From positions 5,814,501 through 5,878,500 of the forward strand of contig OZ024724.1 in the NCBI GenBank assembly GCA_964016875.1: a DNA stretch of 64,000 nucleotides. The letters are read 5' to 3'. The stretch's first letter is position 1. Every line of letters starts with the position of its first letter. Positions 54,586 to 64,000 of this stretch are shown here, piece by piece. A program made the position numbers and the translations under genes. The notes under the pieces were generated by a model. That model did no database searches. It saw only the letters and a program-made list of their open reading frames with translations, and had not been told where the DNA came from. The DNA is from Fallopia convolvulus (Eukaryota > Streptophyta > Magnoliopsida > Caryophyllales > Polygonaceae).

Positions 54586-55411
54586 ATAAGTGTGTTAGGA
54601 ACATTAATATACCTGAATGGTTGGGCTATTTGATAACCATTCTTACTTTCGGTTATGAATGATTCTTAATCAAATGTTGATTAAGTCAATCTGATTAGTC
54701 GATGGAGGCTTTTCAAAATGTTATATGATTAATATGAGTTCCCAACAATTGTTCATGTTTCGTAAAGGAAACCGCAAGCGGTGGTGTTCTCTCTCTTGAT
54801 TATGCAAGTCTCCTTCTTATTCTCTATAAGACTGGTAACTGTTGGATCATAATCTGAATATATTCGGATTTTGATGCCAATATGTTTAGTTACAATAATA
54901 AGAACCAAGTTAGTTTCTCCACTTGCTTAGTCTTTCATTAGACTAACCCATCCATCTTCTTTTCTTTCATATGGTCGGCTGGTGTCCACTGTTGGTTTAC
55001 GACACATCAGGTTCTTCTTGGAAGTTGATTCAAGATGCGGATTCAGAAGTTTGAAGCTCCAAAAGTTGAAGAAAGGTTTCCAATGGCTATACTTGAGTGA
55101 AGATCATGGGTGAACTACTTCAAAGCGAAGCTGAGTTTCAGAAATAAGAACTTAAGAAAGACTTGATAAAGATTTTGTTTAAATAGAAGGTTGTTCTATT
55201 TATTTACTAATTCTTTTTAAGTTAAGGCTTGTATAAGACCTTTTATTCTCTTTTCCGCTGTAAAGTTTTACTTAATTTTGTTAGGTTTTAAATGGTTTCA
55301 TTTACCTTGTTCTAGTAAGTTCTGTCAGGTTAAAGCCTTGATTAACTCTAGTTTAGTCCTAATTGGGGTTACTAGCGGTAATACCTCCAGGGTAAGTAAG
55401 GGGGTGTTACA
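54586..55411. other. right part of the solo LTR
   Basis: No coding pattern. It ends GGTAAGTAAGGGGGTGTTACA, the LTR terminus. Confidence 0.6.
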
Positions 55412-55416
55412 ATATC

Positions 55417-55500
55417 AAAAATTTCACAGAAAATAATTGGGGATTGAGGGATCTCATTCTTTTGGGATATATTCCCAACCTTTTGACATCGGTCACAAAA
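55417..55500 (-). pseudogene. Athila-1 integrase zinc-finger end
   Basis: On the minus strand it reads CDRCQKVGNISQKNEIPQ and then EIFD, the C-terminal half of the HHCC zinc domain and the lead into the core. The preceding HH half and the end of RNase H are missing at the boundary with the gag-only element. Confidence 0.8.
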
Positions 55501-55501
55501 C

Positions 55502-56005
55502 TGTGCCTAGGGTTAGACACAATTCCGACTAGTCATAGGCGCCGGAGACCATGGCGTCCCCCTTGGATTAGGGCTTAAGCTTATTTTATGTATTTATCTT
55601 TTGGGTTGTTGCTACATTTAATATTGTCTATTTATGGTTTATAGGCTTTTGGACATTGGGCCTTTGCTTGCATGCAAACCCTAGTCCACTAAGCCTTGCT
55701 TGCTAGGATTTTGGAGCTCCTCTATATAAAGGAGCCTCCTCTTATGTTTTTACTTACGCTTTGATTGAATAATACCGTTACTCTGTCGAGATTGCTCCAG
55801 AACGATTTCTTTAAGGCGTCACAATTCTCTTCTCGTATCCCATACTCTTCCGGTTTCCGTCAACAGAAGCCACCTTCTTAAAACCTTTCACTTCTTCCCT
55901 ACCAAGTCTAGTCGTTAATTCGACTCAATCTTATCAAAACCGACGTGAGAAGACCATTTACGAGTCCCAACGAAGATCCTAAATCCTCAACGGGGTTTTA
56001 CATCA
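55502..56005 (+). repeat. gag-only element, 5' LTR (truncated start)
   Basis: Matches 57698-58237 from TGCCTAGGGTTAGACACA on, ending TACATCA. It is somewhat shorter because of an internal gap near 55605. Confidence 0.8.
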
Positions 56006-56020
56006 ACTGGTATCAGAGTC

Positions 56021-56769
56021 TACGGATCACGTAAGTCTCACTTCTTGTAAGTTATTCGAACTCTTGTTTCACGCAATTCATTTCTTCCATCTATCCGTGC
56101 CATATTTGTTGACATAATTACAAAAAAAAAAAGTTGACCTCGTTCGATCGAACACATCTCGATCAGATCCAGTCTTTGTCAAAGAAAAAAAAAATTACCC
56201 TTATGAATTACTGTGGTGATTTGAATCTGGCCTCTTGCGTGTTACTTCTGAGTTCATTCCATTCTTGCGTGTAATTTGTATTGATCAGATCTACTCTACT
56301 TTGTTTCATTCATGCGTATGATTTTATTTTATGTTTTTCTTGGGATAAGTATTTGCAAACAACATATTTTGGCCATATTTGTACGTGATCTTGTTTCCAT
56401 AGAAAATCACGTATAATTTTCTTCATTTGTTAATTATAGTGCTAGCATATTTTTTTTAAAGATCTCTTTGCTACAATAAATCCAATTGTATATATTTTTA
56501 AAAAAAATCAGCATTGGTAATTAAAAAAAAAAGAACAAGAGTCGACTGTTTATTAAAAAAAAACAGTTCGGTTCTTAAAAAAAAATTGTTGTTTTATTTG
56601 ATCATTTACATGCAAATTTTTTGGTTGAATTACTTGTTCTTGCGGTTGCTTATTCTATCACCACGTTTGGTGTTAACCTTAAGCCGCCCTCTCGGCATAG
56701 CCAAATCAACCTTGACCTTTGCGTGATTAATTGTTTGGGTGCTTATATTGATTGTGAGTCTCTATACCA
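56021..56769 (+). other. leader region of the gag-only element
   Basis: AT-rich leader with many A and T runs. No coding pattern before about 56780. Confidence 0.5.
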
Positions 56770-57150
56770 TTGGTTCGCTTTTACTCTCGTCTTGTCATGT
56801 GTCATACAAGACTTCGACGAAGATGCTTTGCCGGATATGATGATCCTGGGGCATTTTTGGATTGGGAAAAGCACATGGCCAAGTATTTCAACCAACGAGA
56901 CTACAACAAATTTGAGCGTTTCGAAATCGCCATTGGTTGCTTCACTAGCTATGCTCGGGATTGGTTTGATCGTTTGGAAGATGATCGGTGGTCTAGGAAG
57001 CGACGCCCAATTGAGACATGGGTCCATCTTGTGGTCCACATGGCTCGACATTTTGCCCCCAATGTCGACGAACAATCATTCTCCAAGCATATCATAGATC
57101 TCACCAAGGGCCGCGTGACATTGACTCCATTTCATATAGTCGCGCCATGA
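56770..57150 (+). CDS. gag-like protein of the non-autonomous element
   Basis: 127 codons. The part from about residue 22 matches the retrotransposon gag N-domain (DPGAFLDWEKHMAKYF, FEIAIGCFTSYARDWFDRL, WVHLVVHMARHFAP). The true start may be upstream in another phase. It ends with two adjacent stops (TGA TAG at 57148-57153). The same frame resumes as a Pro/Val/Glu-rich coding-like stretch to 57759. No zinc knuckle is seen. Confidence 0.65.
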   Translation: MVRFYSRLVMCHTRLRRRCFAGYDDPGAFLDWEKHMAKYFNQRDYNKFERFEIAIGCFTSYARDWFDRLEDDRWSRKRRPIETWVHLVVHMARHFAPNVDEQSFSKHIIDLTKGRVTLTPFHIVAP

Positions 57151-57153
57151 TAG

Positions 57154-57685
57154 CCCATTCCTACCGCGTCCACTAGCGTGCCGGTTGCGTCACCCTTGGC
57201 CGTGGTCGAGGCCACTGAAGCACCCATCGAGCATGTTCCCATGGCCGCAACACCCATGGTCGTGGTCGAGGCCAACACGGAGCCGACTGCTCCTATTGTT
57301 CCGCCCATGACCACACCTCGTGTGCCTTTGGTCGAGGCCACCGAGAAGCCAACCCCGACCATTGGCACGCTCATGATTGTGCCATCCCTGGACACAGTCA
57401 TGGACGCCGAGGAGCCAGCCACGCCGACGGTAGAGACCAACCTCACTCCTTATGTGCCCATCTTTGCACCGATACCTTCCTCGACGCCGGACCAGCCACT
57501 TCTCATGCCCTTCCATTTGTTGTACGACGCCGATTCTGAGATCCACCTTGAGCCTACACCAACACCATACATTTTGTTTTTTGAGAAGACTGATGTTGAT
57601 GACATGTTCCACTTGATTACTGATTCGATCTCCCTTCTCCACATCACCTCGACGCGAGGACGCGTCGAATCTAAGGGAGGGAGGA
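57154..57685 (+). pseudogene. Pro/Val-rich continuation of the gag-like frame
   Basis: In the same frame as 56770-57150 after two stops. Imperfect repeats of the form PMVVVEAN, PLVEATEKP and PTIGTLMIVP suggest a low-complexity tail. It runs into the 3' LTR. Confidence 0.5.
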
Positions 57686-58237
57686 TGATGCGACCCTGCC
57701 TAGGGTTAGACACAGTCTCGACTAGTCATAGGCGCCCGAGACCATGGTGTCCCCCTTGAATTAGGGCTTAAGCTTATTTTATGTATTTACCTTTTTTTTA
57801 GCATATTTCTATTTATGTCTTTCCTGTTTTGGTTGTTGCTACTTTTAGTATTGTCTATTTATGATTTTTAGGCTTTTGGACGTTGGGCCTTTGCTTGCAT
57901 GCAAACCCTAGTCCATTAAGCCTTGCTTGCTAGGGTTTTGGAGCTCCTCTATGTAAAGGAGCCTCCTCTTATGTTTTTACTTACGCTTTGATTGAATAAT
58001 ATCGTTACTCTGTCGAGTTTGCTCCAGAACGATTTCTTTAAGGCGTCACAATTCTCTTCTCGTATCCCATACTCTTCCGGTTTCCCTCGAAAGAAGCCAC
58101 CTTCTTAAAACCTTTCACTTCTTCCCTACCAAGTCTAGTCGTTAATTCGGCTCAATCCTATAAAAACCGACGTGAAAAGACCATTTACGAGTCCCAACGA
58201 AGATCCTTACGTGAATCCTCAACGGGGTTTCACATCA
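57686..58237 (+). repeat. gag-only element, 3' LTR
   Basis: Starts TGATGCGACCCTGCC after the polypurine tract and ends CACATCA. Confidence 0.82.
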
Positions 58238-58863
58238 CTTTTTGTCCTTGATCTAAATGTTGAACTCACTCAACAACAAGATCCAAATGATTAACATGGG
58301 CTTGGCCTCCTTCTTCGTCAACAGATAGCAGAGTGCTGCATGGCCTGTGTATACAATCACTTTTGTTCCCAACCAGTAAGAGCGAAAATTCTCCAATGCA
58401 AACACAACTGCCAAGAGCTCCTTCTCCGTAGTCTAGTAGTTCCTTTGAGCCTCATTCATTATCATAGAGGCATAGTGAATCACATGAGATGCTCTGTCCT
58501 TCTTTTGTCCCAAAACAGCCCCCACTGCATAATCACTAGCATCACACATGATCTCAAAGGGGAGAGACCAATCTGGCGCTTGGATAATGGGAGCTGTGGT
58601 GAGGAGGAGTTTTAGCTCATCAAACGTTGTCTTGCAAGCCTCACCAAACTCAAAATTGGCTTCTTTCTTCAACAACTAACATAAGGGGGAGGCAATCTTT
58701 GAAAAGTCTCTAATAAACCCGTGGTAAAACCCTGCATGGCCTAAAAAAGAACGCACTTCATGCACATTAGTAGGATAAGGCAAAAATTGAATCACTTCAA
58801 CCCTAGCCTTATCGACCTCAACACCCCTAGAAGACACTACATGGCCTAATACCATACCTTGTT
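58238..58863 (-). pseudogene. Athila-1 RT thumb and RNase H (stops)
   Basis: Minus-strand pieces: GHVVSSRGVEVDKARVEVI and FLGHAGFYHGFIRDFSKIA (58870-58676); then NFEFGEACKTTFDELK and MCDASDYAVGAVLGQKKD (58675-58433, RNase H Asp in CDASD); then TEKELLAVVFALEKFR and IKDKK near the element edge. Stops lie at 58864, 58676 and 58433. The last part of RNase H is missing next to the gag-only element. Confidence 0.85.
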
Positions 58864-61158
58864 CTACCATAAAATGACATTTTTCAGAATTAGAACAAGA
58901 TTAGTATCTTCACATCGTTTAAGCACAAGTGTCAAGTGAGTTAAGCATGAATCAAAATCATCCCCATGGACTGTGAAATCATCCATAAATACCTCAATAA
59001 ATTTTTCTATGTACTCAGAAAAGATACTAACCATACACCGTTGGAATGTATTTGGGGCGTTGCACAGTCCAAAAGGAATCCTTCGGTAAGCAAAGGTGCC
59101 AAAAGGACAAGCGAACGTTGTCTTCTCCTGATCCTCTGGTGCTATGGCTACCTGAAAATATCCAGAATACCCATCCAAGAAACAATAGAATGAACGACCG
59201 GCAAGTCGTTCCAACATTTTATCAATAAAAGGTAATGGGAAGTGATCCTTTCGGGTTAGTGCATTAAGCTTACGATAATCAATACAAACTCGCCACCCGG
59301 GTTGAACTCTAGTGGGAATGAGATCACCCTTGTGATTCTCAACCACTGTGATGCCACCCTTTTTAGGGACAACCTGAGTTGGGCTGACCCATTTACTATC
59401 GGAGATAGGAAAGATCATACCTGCCTGAAGCAGCTTCAGCACTTCCTTCATTACCACCTCCATCATTGGGGGATTCAACCTTCTTTGAGGCTGTCTAGAG
59501 GGTGTAGCTTCATCTTCCAATAGAATCCGATGCATACATGTTGAGGGACTAATCCCTTTAATGTCTGCAATGGTCCATCCTATGGCCATCTTGCGCTCCC
59601 TCAAAACTACCACCAATCTTCCTTCTTGCTCCTTGGTGTGCTTGTTTGATATAATTACCGGTAAAGTGTCCACATCACCTAAGAAGGCATACTTGAGATG
59701 GTCTGGAAGTTGCTTCAATTCTACCACGGGTGCTTGCACAATAGATGGCAAAAGCTTCTCGCTTGGCAAGGTTAGTGGCATGGGCTTAGAGCCCGGTGGC
59801 ATATGTGGATGCTCAAAGTGAGCATTCAACTCAGCCACCACTTCTTGCAGGTCAGTTCTTAAATCCAAATCTAAAGTATCATTCATAATAGCATTTTCCA
59901 AGGTGGATCTCAAAGCTTCAAATTCATGCATATTGAAGAATTCTTGAGCAAGTGGTTTTATAACATCTATTATGCATAAAGAGGAATCTTCGGGAGGGTA
60001 TTTCATTGCATCATAGATATTGTACTCTACCCTTTCACCGTCGAATTCCATGGTCAAAGAACCACTAAAAACATCTATTTTTGTCTTAGCTGTTTTCAGA
60101 AAAGGTCTACCTAGCAAAATAGGTGCAACATGCTTATCATGGTTCATATCCAAAACATAAAAATCAGGAGGAAATATTAGAGTATCAACCATAACAAGCA
60201 CATCTTCAACTATCCCTCTAGGGTAAGCATTAGATCTATCAGCTAGTTGTATTACAACGCCCGTTTCTTGCAAAGGACCCAATTCAAGCATTTTGTACAA
60301 GGAATAAGGTAACACATTTATTGAAGCACCTAGATCTAGCATAGCCTTGTCAATTTTTGTGTCACCAATTATGCAAGGGATAGTGAACATGCCAGGGTCA
60401 CCACATTTATGAGGCATGCGCCTTTGAAACACAGCAAACACATGTTCACTTACAACGATCTTCTGTTTTCCCTTAAGCTTTTCAGTCCTTTTTATGGTGC
60501 ACAATTCTTTCAAAAATTTACCATATCTAGGGATAATTTTAATCAAATTGAGTAAAGGAATGTTTACCTCACATTTGCTGAATGTATCAAACAGTTCCTT
60601 GTCATTTTCTAACTTTCTGGTCTCCTTTAGAGCTTCTGGGAATGGTGGAACAGGTGTATAAGACCTTGGATCGGAACTCGAAAGATTCACCATCGGCGCG
60701 GTCTCTGAAACAGTGGGCGCGGGCGCGCAATCTGTGTGTCGCGGTTGCGCCACAACATGTGCGGTCGCGTCTTCTGCTTTTTTGCCCGCCTCCAGTTTCT
60801 CGAACTCATTGTTGGAATTACGCGGGCTCGGCTCAATAGGGCGCGGTCGCGTCACCTCATGTTGTAGCTCGCGTTCATCTGGGTTTCCGTGTTCATTTTC
60901 CTTCCATTCATCCTCCTCCCCTTCATTGATTTGAAGATCATCCCCGAGCTTCCTAGTAAGTGTTTTGCCACTACGTGAAGTGATGGCATTCACATTTTGC
61001 TTAGGATTGAGTTCTCTTTGAGAAGGTAATCTGTTGGAATCTCTAGCTTCAAGTTTGCTCATCGCCTTTGCAAGTTGGCTCATCTGATTATCCAAGTTGG
61101 CGATGCTTGACTTGGTGTCTTGATGAAATTGCCCCATAGATTGTTGCATAGTAGTCAT
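58864..61158 (-). pseudogene. Athila-1 protease and reverse transcriptase
   Basis: 764 codons. A coiled-coil (SIANLDNQMSQLAKAMSKLEA, about 16-35) links gag to protease. The protease has MLDLGASINVLPYSLYKM with catalytic Asp and ILLGRPFLKTAKTKIDVF. The RT has VSPTQVVPKKGGITVV, VCIDYRKLNALTRKDHF (about 625), FLDGYSGYFQVAI, FGLCNAPNTFQRCM and the catalytic box VFMDDFTVHG. The frame ends at a stop at 58864 within RT. Upstream, a TAA at about 61162 and a phase change separate it from gag. Part of the linker (about 60690-60860) is a GC-rich insert. Confidence 0.88.
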
Positions 61159-61205
61159 ATTTTAGGTAAGAGCACGGAGCATTTCATCGTGGATAAGAAC
61201 GGGCC

Positions 61206-62387
61206 TTAATTCGGTGCTTGATGTTGCGGTTGAAAGTGAGGTCTAAAACCTAGAGGGCCGTTTGGAGGTACATATTGTTGATTTTGATTTCCATACCTCA
61301 AATTGTGATGATCCTTCCAGCCCGGATTGTATGTGGTCGAATAAGGATCATAGGTTGGCCTTTTTAGCCCATAGCCCCCAAGTGCATTAACTTCTTCTTC
61401 TTGATTATGAAGAGTAGGACAAGCATCCCTCTTGTGAGTAGTGTCGGAGCAGAAACCGCAAGGCTTGACTTGTTGTTGTCCTTTTAACATGAATTGCCTG
61501 AACATTGACTTCAACTCATTCACCTCTTCATGTAAAACCGTAGCATCGATAGAATTGGAAGCCTTTAGTGTAGCTCTTTTGCTGAATTGACGAGAGCCTT
61601 CAGATACTTCATGGAAAAGATCAAAAGCTTCATCAGGAGTCTTGTTCAGGATGTTTCCTCCACAAGCGGCATTAACAAGTATGCGTTCTTCATCCAGTAA
61701 GCCTTCATGAAGGTACATAACAAGATCCATCTGAGAATAACCATGATAGGGGCAGCTTGAGATTAGCTTTTTGAACCTCTCAAAATACTCATAAAGCGAT
61801 TCATTCAGGAGCTGCTCAATGTTGCTAATGCTCTTCTTCAGACTCGAGAGCTTTGTGGCTGGAAAATATTTCCCGAGAAAAGCCTTCTTCAATTGCTCCC
61901 AAGTTTCAATACTGCCAGGAGCCAAATAATAGAGCCAGTCACTAGCTCCATCTTTCAAAGAGAAAGAGAAACCTCTCAGCTTGATTTGATCATTAGTGAC
62001 GCCTTTTGGTTTCATGCTAGTGCAGACAGCATGAAATTCCTCTAGATGTTTGTTGGGATCTTCATCCGCCTTCCCATAGAATTGAGGAAGAAGGTGAATC
62101 AGCCCATATTTCATTTCAAATTGGACACCGTCAAGGAGCTCAGGTAGCTTCACCGCCAATGATTGTTGGGCCAAATCAGGTGCTGTCAATTGTCTCAGTG
62201 TCTGAGCCATCTCTGTTACTTCAGGAATACTATCAGAGTCAGAATCAGAAGAAGAAGAAGAAGATGCCAGGTTGAACGGTAATTCTCGAGAAATCACACG
62301 AGTTTGCCTGCGCAACCTAGAGATTGTCCTTTCAATTTCTGAATCAAACGCAACAAGAGATGGATTAGTAGCACGGGTATGAACCAT
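61206..62387 (-). CDS. Athila-1 gag
   Basis: 393 codons from MVHTRATN. A Ser/Asp-rich stretch (SSSSSSDSDSDS, about 43-54) precedes the gag core (DWLYYLAPGSIETWEQLKKA, FPATKLSSLKKSISNIEQ, YFERFKKLISSCPYHGY). The zinc knuckle is CGFCSDTTHKRDAC (CX2CX4HX4C, about 310). It forms the particle and binds genomic RNA. It starts about 65 bp from the primer site. The frame ends at a TAA at 61206; the normal gag-pol fusion is broken by a frameshift just there. Confidence 0.88.
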   Translation of the reverse strand: MVHTRATNPSLVAFDSEIERTISRLRRQTRVISRELPFNLASSSSSSDSDSDSIPEVTEMAQTLRQLTAPDLAQQSLAVKLPELLDGVQFEMKYGLIHLLPQFYGKADEDPNKHLEEFHAVCTSMKPKGVTNDQIKLRGFSFSLKDGASDWLYYLAPGSIETWEQLKKAFLGKYFPATKLSSLKKSISNIEQLLNESLYEYFERFKKLISSCPYHGYSQMDLVMYLHEGLLDEERILVNAACGGNILNKTPDEAFDLFHEVSEGSRQFSKRATLKASNSIDATVLHEEVNELKSMFRQFMLKGQQQVKPCGFCSDTTHKRDACPTLHNQEEEVNALGGYGLKRPTYDPYSTTYNPGWKDHHNLRYGNQNQQYVPPNGPLGFRPHFQPQHQAPN

Positions 62388-62452
62388 GCAAGTGGTTCAC
62401 ACCCTAAAAAAATTAAAAAGTAACACTAGATAAATACAAATAATTAGCCAAG

Positions 62453-62470
62453 TCCCCGACAACGGTGCCA
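62453..62470 (-). other. Athila-1 primer-binding site (tRNA-Asp type)
   Basis: On the minus strand this reads TGGCACCGTTGTCGGGGA, four bases from the 5' LTR; it matches the plant tRNA-Asp 3' end with two changes. Confidence 0.75.
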
Positions 62471-62474
62471 AATT

Positions 62475-63797
62475 TGACGAGCACTTTTACGTTGCTGTAA
62501 AAACATTGTCAAAGAATTATCCTTACTTCCTATCCCAAGTATAGTGGAAGCAAGGGTCGAACTCACAAAGACTCAGATTATTTGTATTTTAATATTATTA
62601 CTAAGTTAAAGGGGGGTTTATGATTGATTTATCTAAACTAATATGCAAACTGGAAAGTAAATATGAATGCAATATGAAAGACAAGCGTGTTCAACTAGTT
62701 AATTAATCCATCATAACATTGCTTTGTTGATCATCGGTCCTCTTGATTCTCTTCTCACTTGAACAGTCTATTGTGGATTATGACCCTACTAAGGATTATG
62801 ACCCGAACTTCAGATTTAGTTGATAGAACAACTAGTCTAACAACCCTAATCATCTAACAACCTAGAAGACCTTCTAGATTCAGTTAGACAATAGCATAAC
62901 GATTCAAGTTATCAATAGAAACAAATACTTAGAGCAACCAAACATCTAAGTGACTTGTGAAATTATTTCCCTCTTCAACCAACTAGTCCAACCGATACTA
63001 AATTGATTAAAGTATACTCTTGATCAAATTAACTCCGATCGGTAATTAATAAGATTCAGTTATAACTAGAAATTCAATTAGGTAGCTAATCTAACAAAAC
63101 CCTAGTTTAGATTGAATTTATCATAGGGAATAAACTCTATTCAAGTTTATTGAGAATCAAATCAAACCTCAGAACAATATGCAAATCATGACTTCAATAA
63201 CTAGCCAAACACAAAGGAATTTAGCAATGCATAATTAAAATTAAGGAAAACTTACAAAGGTTTAAAGTTTGCCTCTAGAGAGAAAAACCCTAGCCTCACC
63301 ATAGAGAGAGAAAACTAAAAACAAGGTTTAAATACCCCACAAGATATCCAAAGATAAAATATCCGAAAGACAATAAAACAAGTCGATCAAGATCTATCTT
63401 AAGCCCATCTCGAAGCCCAAAATTCGGCCCAATATCTCCGTCAAACGCCGGACTGCGCGGGCTCCTTTCTGAGTGGCACGGCCACGCACACTGGCAAATC
63501 CGCCCGTGCCTCTTTGTCTTGAACCGTGCCCTTCCGACATGCTACGCACTCTCGCCCTATGCTCATGTGATCTTTACTTGAGTCCCTTAAATCTTCATTC
63601 ATGCACTCTAATTCACCACCATAGCTAGCCCGAATCACACCTTGACTACTCTAATACCTAAAAACCTGCAAAATATAGCAAACAAGCGCAATCTACACGA
63701 AAACGATAAAACCTAACAAACTAAGCTAAAACTAGGTAAACCTAAGCGAAACAAACATAAAACATGCATTTAAACTTTACCTAAATGCAAGCTATCA
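62475..63797 (-). repeat. Athila-1 5' LTR (uninterrupted)
   Basis: 1,323 bp, TGACGAGC to GCTATCA. It serves as the template that shows where the chromovirus and Sirevirus split the other LTR. Confidence 0.9.
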
Positions 63798-63888
63798 TAA
63801 TTATAATTTTACCTCATATATTTATCTAACTATGAAATTCACCCTATAATTTAGCCTACCCTAATTTGTAGGGCTGGTTCCGTCCCTA
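63798..63888. repeat. right arm of the hAT-like MITE (with TAATT duplication)
   Basis: 63798-63802 is the Athila-1 target duplication. 63803-63888 is the MITE's right arm, ending in the inverted repeat GGTTCCGTCCCTA. Confidence 0.75.
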
Positions 63889-63896
63889 CTAAGGGC
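63889..63896. repeat. 8-bp target duplication, right copy (hAT-like)
   Basis: CTAAGGGC, identical to 13696-13703. Confidence 0.75.
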
Positions 63897-64000
63897 ATAG
63901 GATAGAAAACCGTTATAAAATTTTACTTTCCAAAAAGTACAAAACTCAAAAATATATAGAAAAGCTTTTTTTAAATGGTTTGAGTTCTAGTAAGGAGGTA
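63897..64000. other. non-coding flank
   Basis: AT-rich; nothing recognisable. Continues the DNA left of 13696. Confidence 0.4.

Larger units (their letters stand above)
43392..55411. mobile_element. solo LTR (~2.9 kb own sequence) split by Athila-2 and Cassandra
   Basis: Ends are TGTAATAACTGTGG and GGGGGTGTTACA. The flanking 5-mers are ACATC (43387-43391) and ATATC (55412-55416), one mismatch. Own sequence is 43392-44036, 52275-53761 and 54586-55411. No gag, pol or second LTR is found, so it is best read as a solo LTR related to the chromovirus LTRs. It interrupts the Athila-1 integrase; joining the flanks restores integrase order (EIFD to GIDFMGPF). Confidence 0.7.
55502..58237 (+). mobile_element. 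non-autonomous gag-only LTR retrotransposon
   Basis: Two related LTRs (55502-56005 and 57686-58237) flank 1.7 kb. That stretch has an initiator-Met primer site (56008-56020, TGGTATCAGAGTC), a gag-like frame, a Pro/Val-rich stretch and a polypurine tract (GGGAGGGAGGA). There is no protease, RT or integrase. The left LTR lacks the first ~12 bp seen in the right one, and no target duplication is visible; a deletion probably removed this edge together with part of the Athila-1 pol gene. Confidence 0.8.
13951..63797 (-). mobile_element. Athila-1 LTR retrotransposon (Ty3/gypsy, Athila lineage)
   Basis: The element is flanked by TAATT at 13946-13950 and 63798-63802. Its LTRs start TGAC and end TATCA. 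Genes read on the minus strand: the 5' LTR is on the right (62475-63797) and the 3' LTR on the left (three pieces between 13951 and 35270). Order: gag, protease, RT, RNase H, integrase, then an ATHILA ORF-1-type gene. The primer site matches the 3' end of tRNA-Asp, as known for Athila. Five later insertions split it. The reading frames contain several stops and frameshifts, so this copy is dead. Confidence 0.88.
13704..63888. mobile_element. hAT-like MITE (~0.33 kb) split by a ~50 kb nest
   Basis: The left end begins CAGGCACGGAACTAG; the right end read inward begins TAGGGACGGAACCAG (12 of 15 match). An 8-bp duplication flanks both. The MITE's own sequence is only 13704-13950 and 63803-63888; all the rest is Athila-1 and its passengers. 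The left arm also has a short hairpin (GGCTGGGG ... CCAGCCTACCCC). No transposase is present, so it would have been moved in trans. Confidence 0.75.

Overview
Plant nuclear DNA, almost certainly an angiosperm and probably a eudicot; I cannot name the species. There are short GT-AG introns and several families found only in plants: an ULP-type Mutator-like element (MULE), Athila, Tekay/Del chromovirus and Sirevirus LTR retrotransposons, and the 5S-bearing Cassandra. Only one candidate host gene is visible, a small proline-rich protein at 748-1212 (minus). Everything else is transposable elements or featureless AT-rich DNA.

Region 1 (1-1553): AT-rich DNA and the small gene. Region 2 (1554-12156): a 10.6 kb MULE with a 9-bp target duplication (TTTTGATTA) and an imperfect terminal inverted repeat of about 42 bp. 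It carries a three-exon MuDR-type transposase (plus), a six-exon DUF1985/ULP1-type SUMO-protease gene (minus), and between them a three-exon SUMO-like gene at 5551-5994 (plus). The last has exons too short to stand out as open frames. It would encode 96 residues with the SUMO fold pattern, but has Gln-Gln where SUMO has its C-terminal Gly-Gly. The transposase and protease genes carry lesions; the SUMO-like gene has none I can see. The whole element is filled with an octamer, TGTCATCA/TGATGACA, in introns, spacers, both subterminal regions and even one coding repeat.

Region 3 (12166-13695): AT-rich DNA with a degenerate GTGCATCAAAAC tandem array. Region 4 (13704-63888): a nest of transposons inside one hAT-like MITE of only about 0.33 kb (8-bp duplication CTAAGGGC). 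Athila-1 (13951-63797, minus) landed in the MITE. Into Athila-1 went a Tekay/Del chromovirus (14482-24984), a Sirevirus (25367-34814), a 2.5 kb solo LTR (35502-38034), a second solo LTR (43392-55411) and a gag-only LTR element (55502-58237). The second solo LTR itself contains Athila-2 (44037-52269) and a tandem Cassandra array (53762-54580). Target duplications support every boundary except the left end of the gag-only element.

How the parts may work together: the MULE could be a self-contained unit, with a transposase to bind and cut the ends, plus its own SUMO-like protein and SUMO protease that could alter or escape host SUMO control. That is inference. The retrotransposons show ordinary gag/pol logic. 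Most are broken; the Sirevirus pol and its third ORF are long and open.
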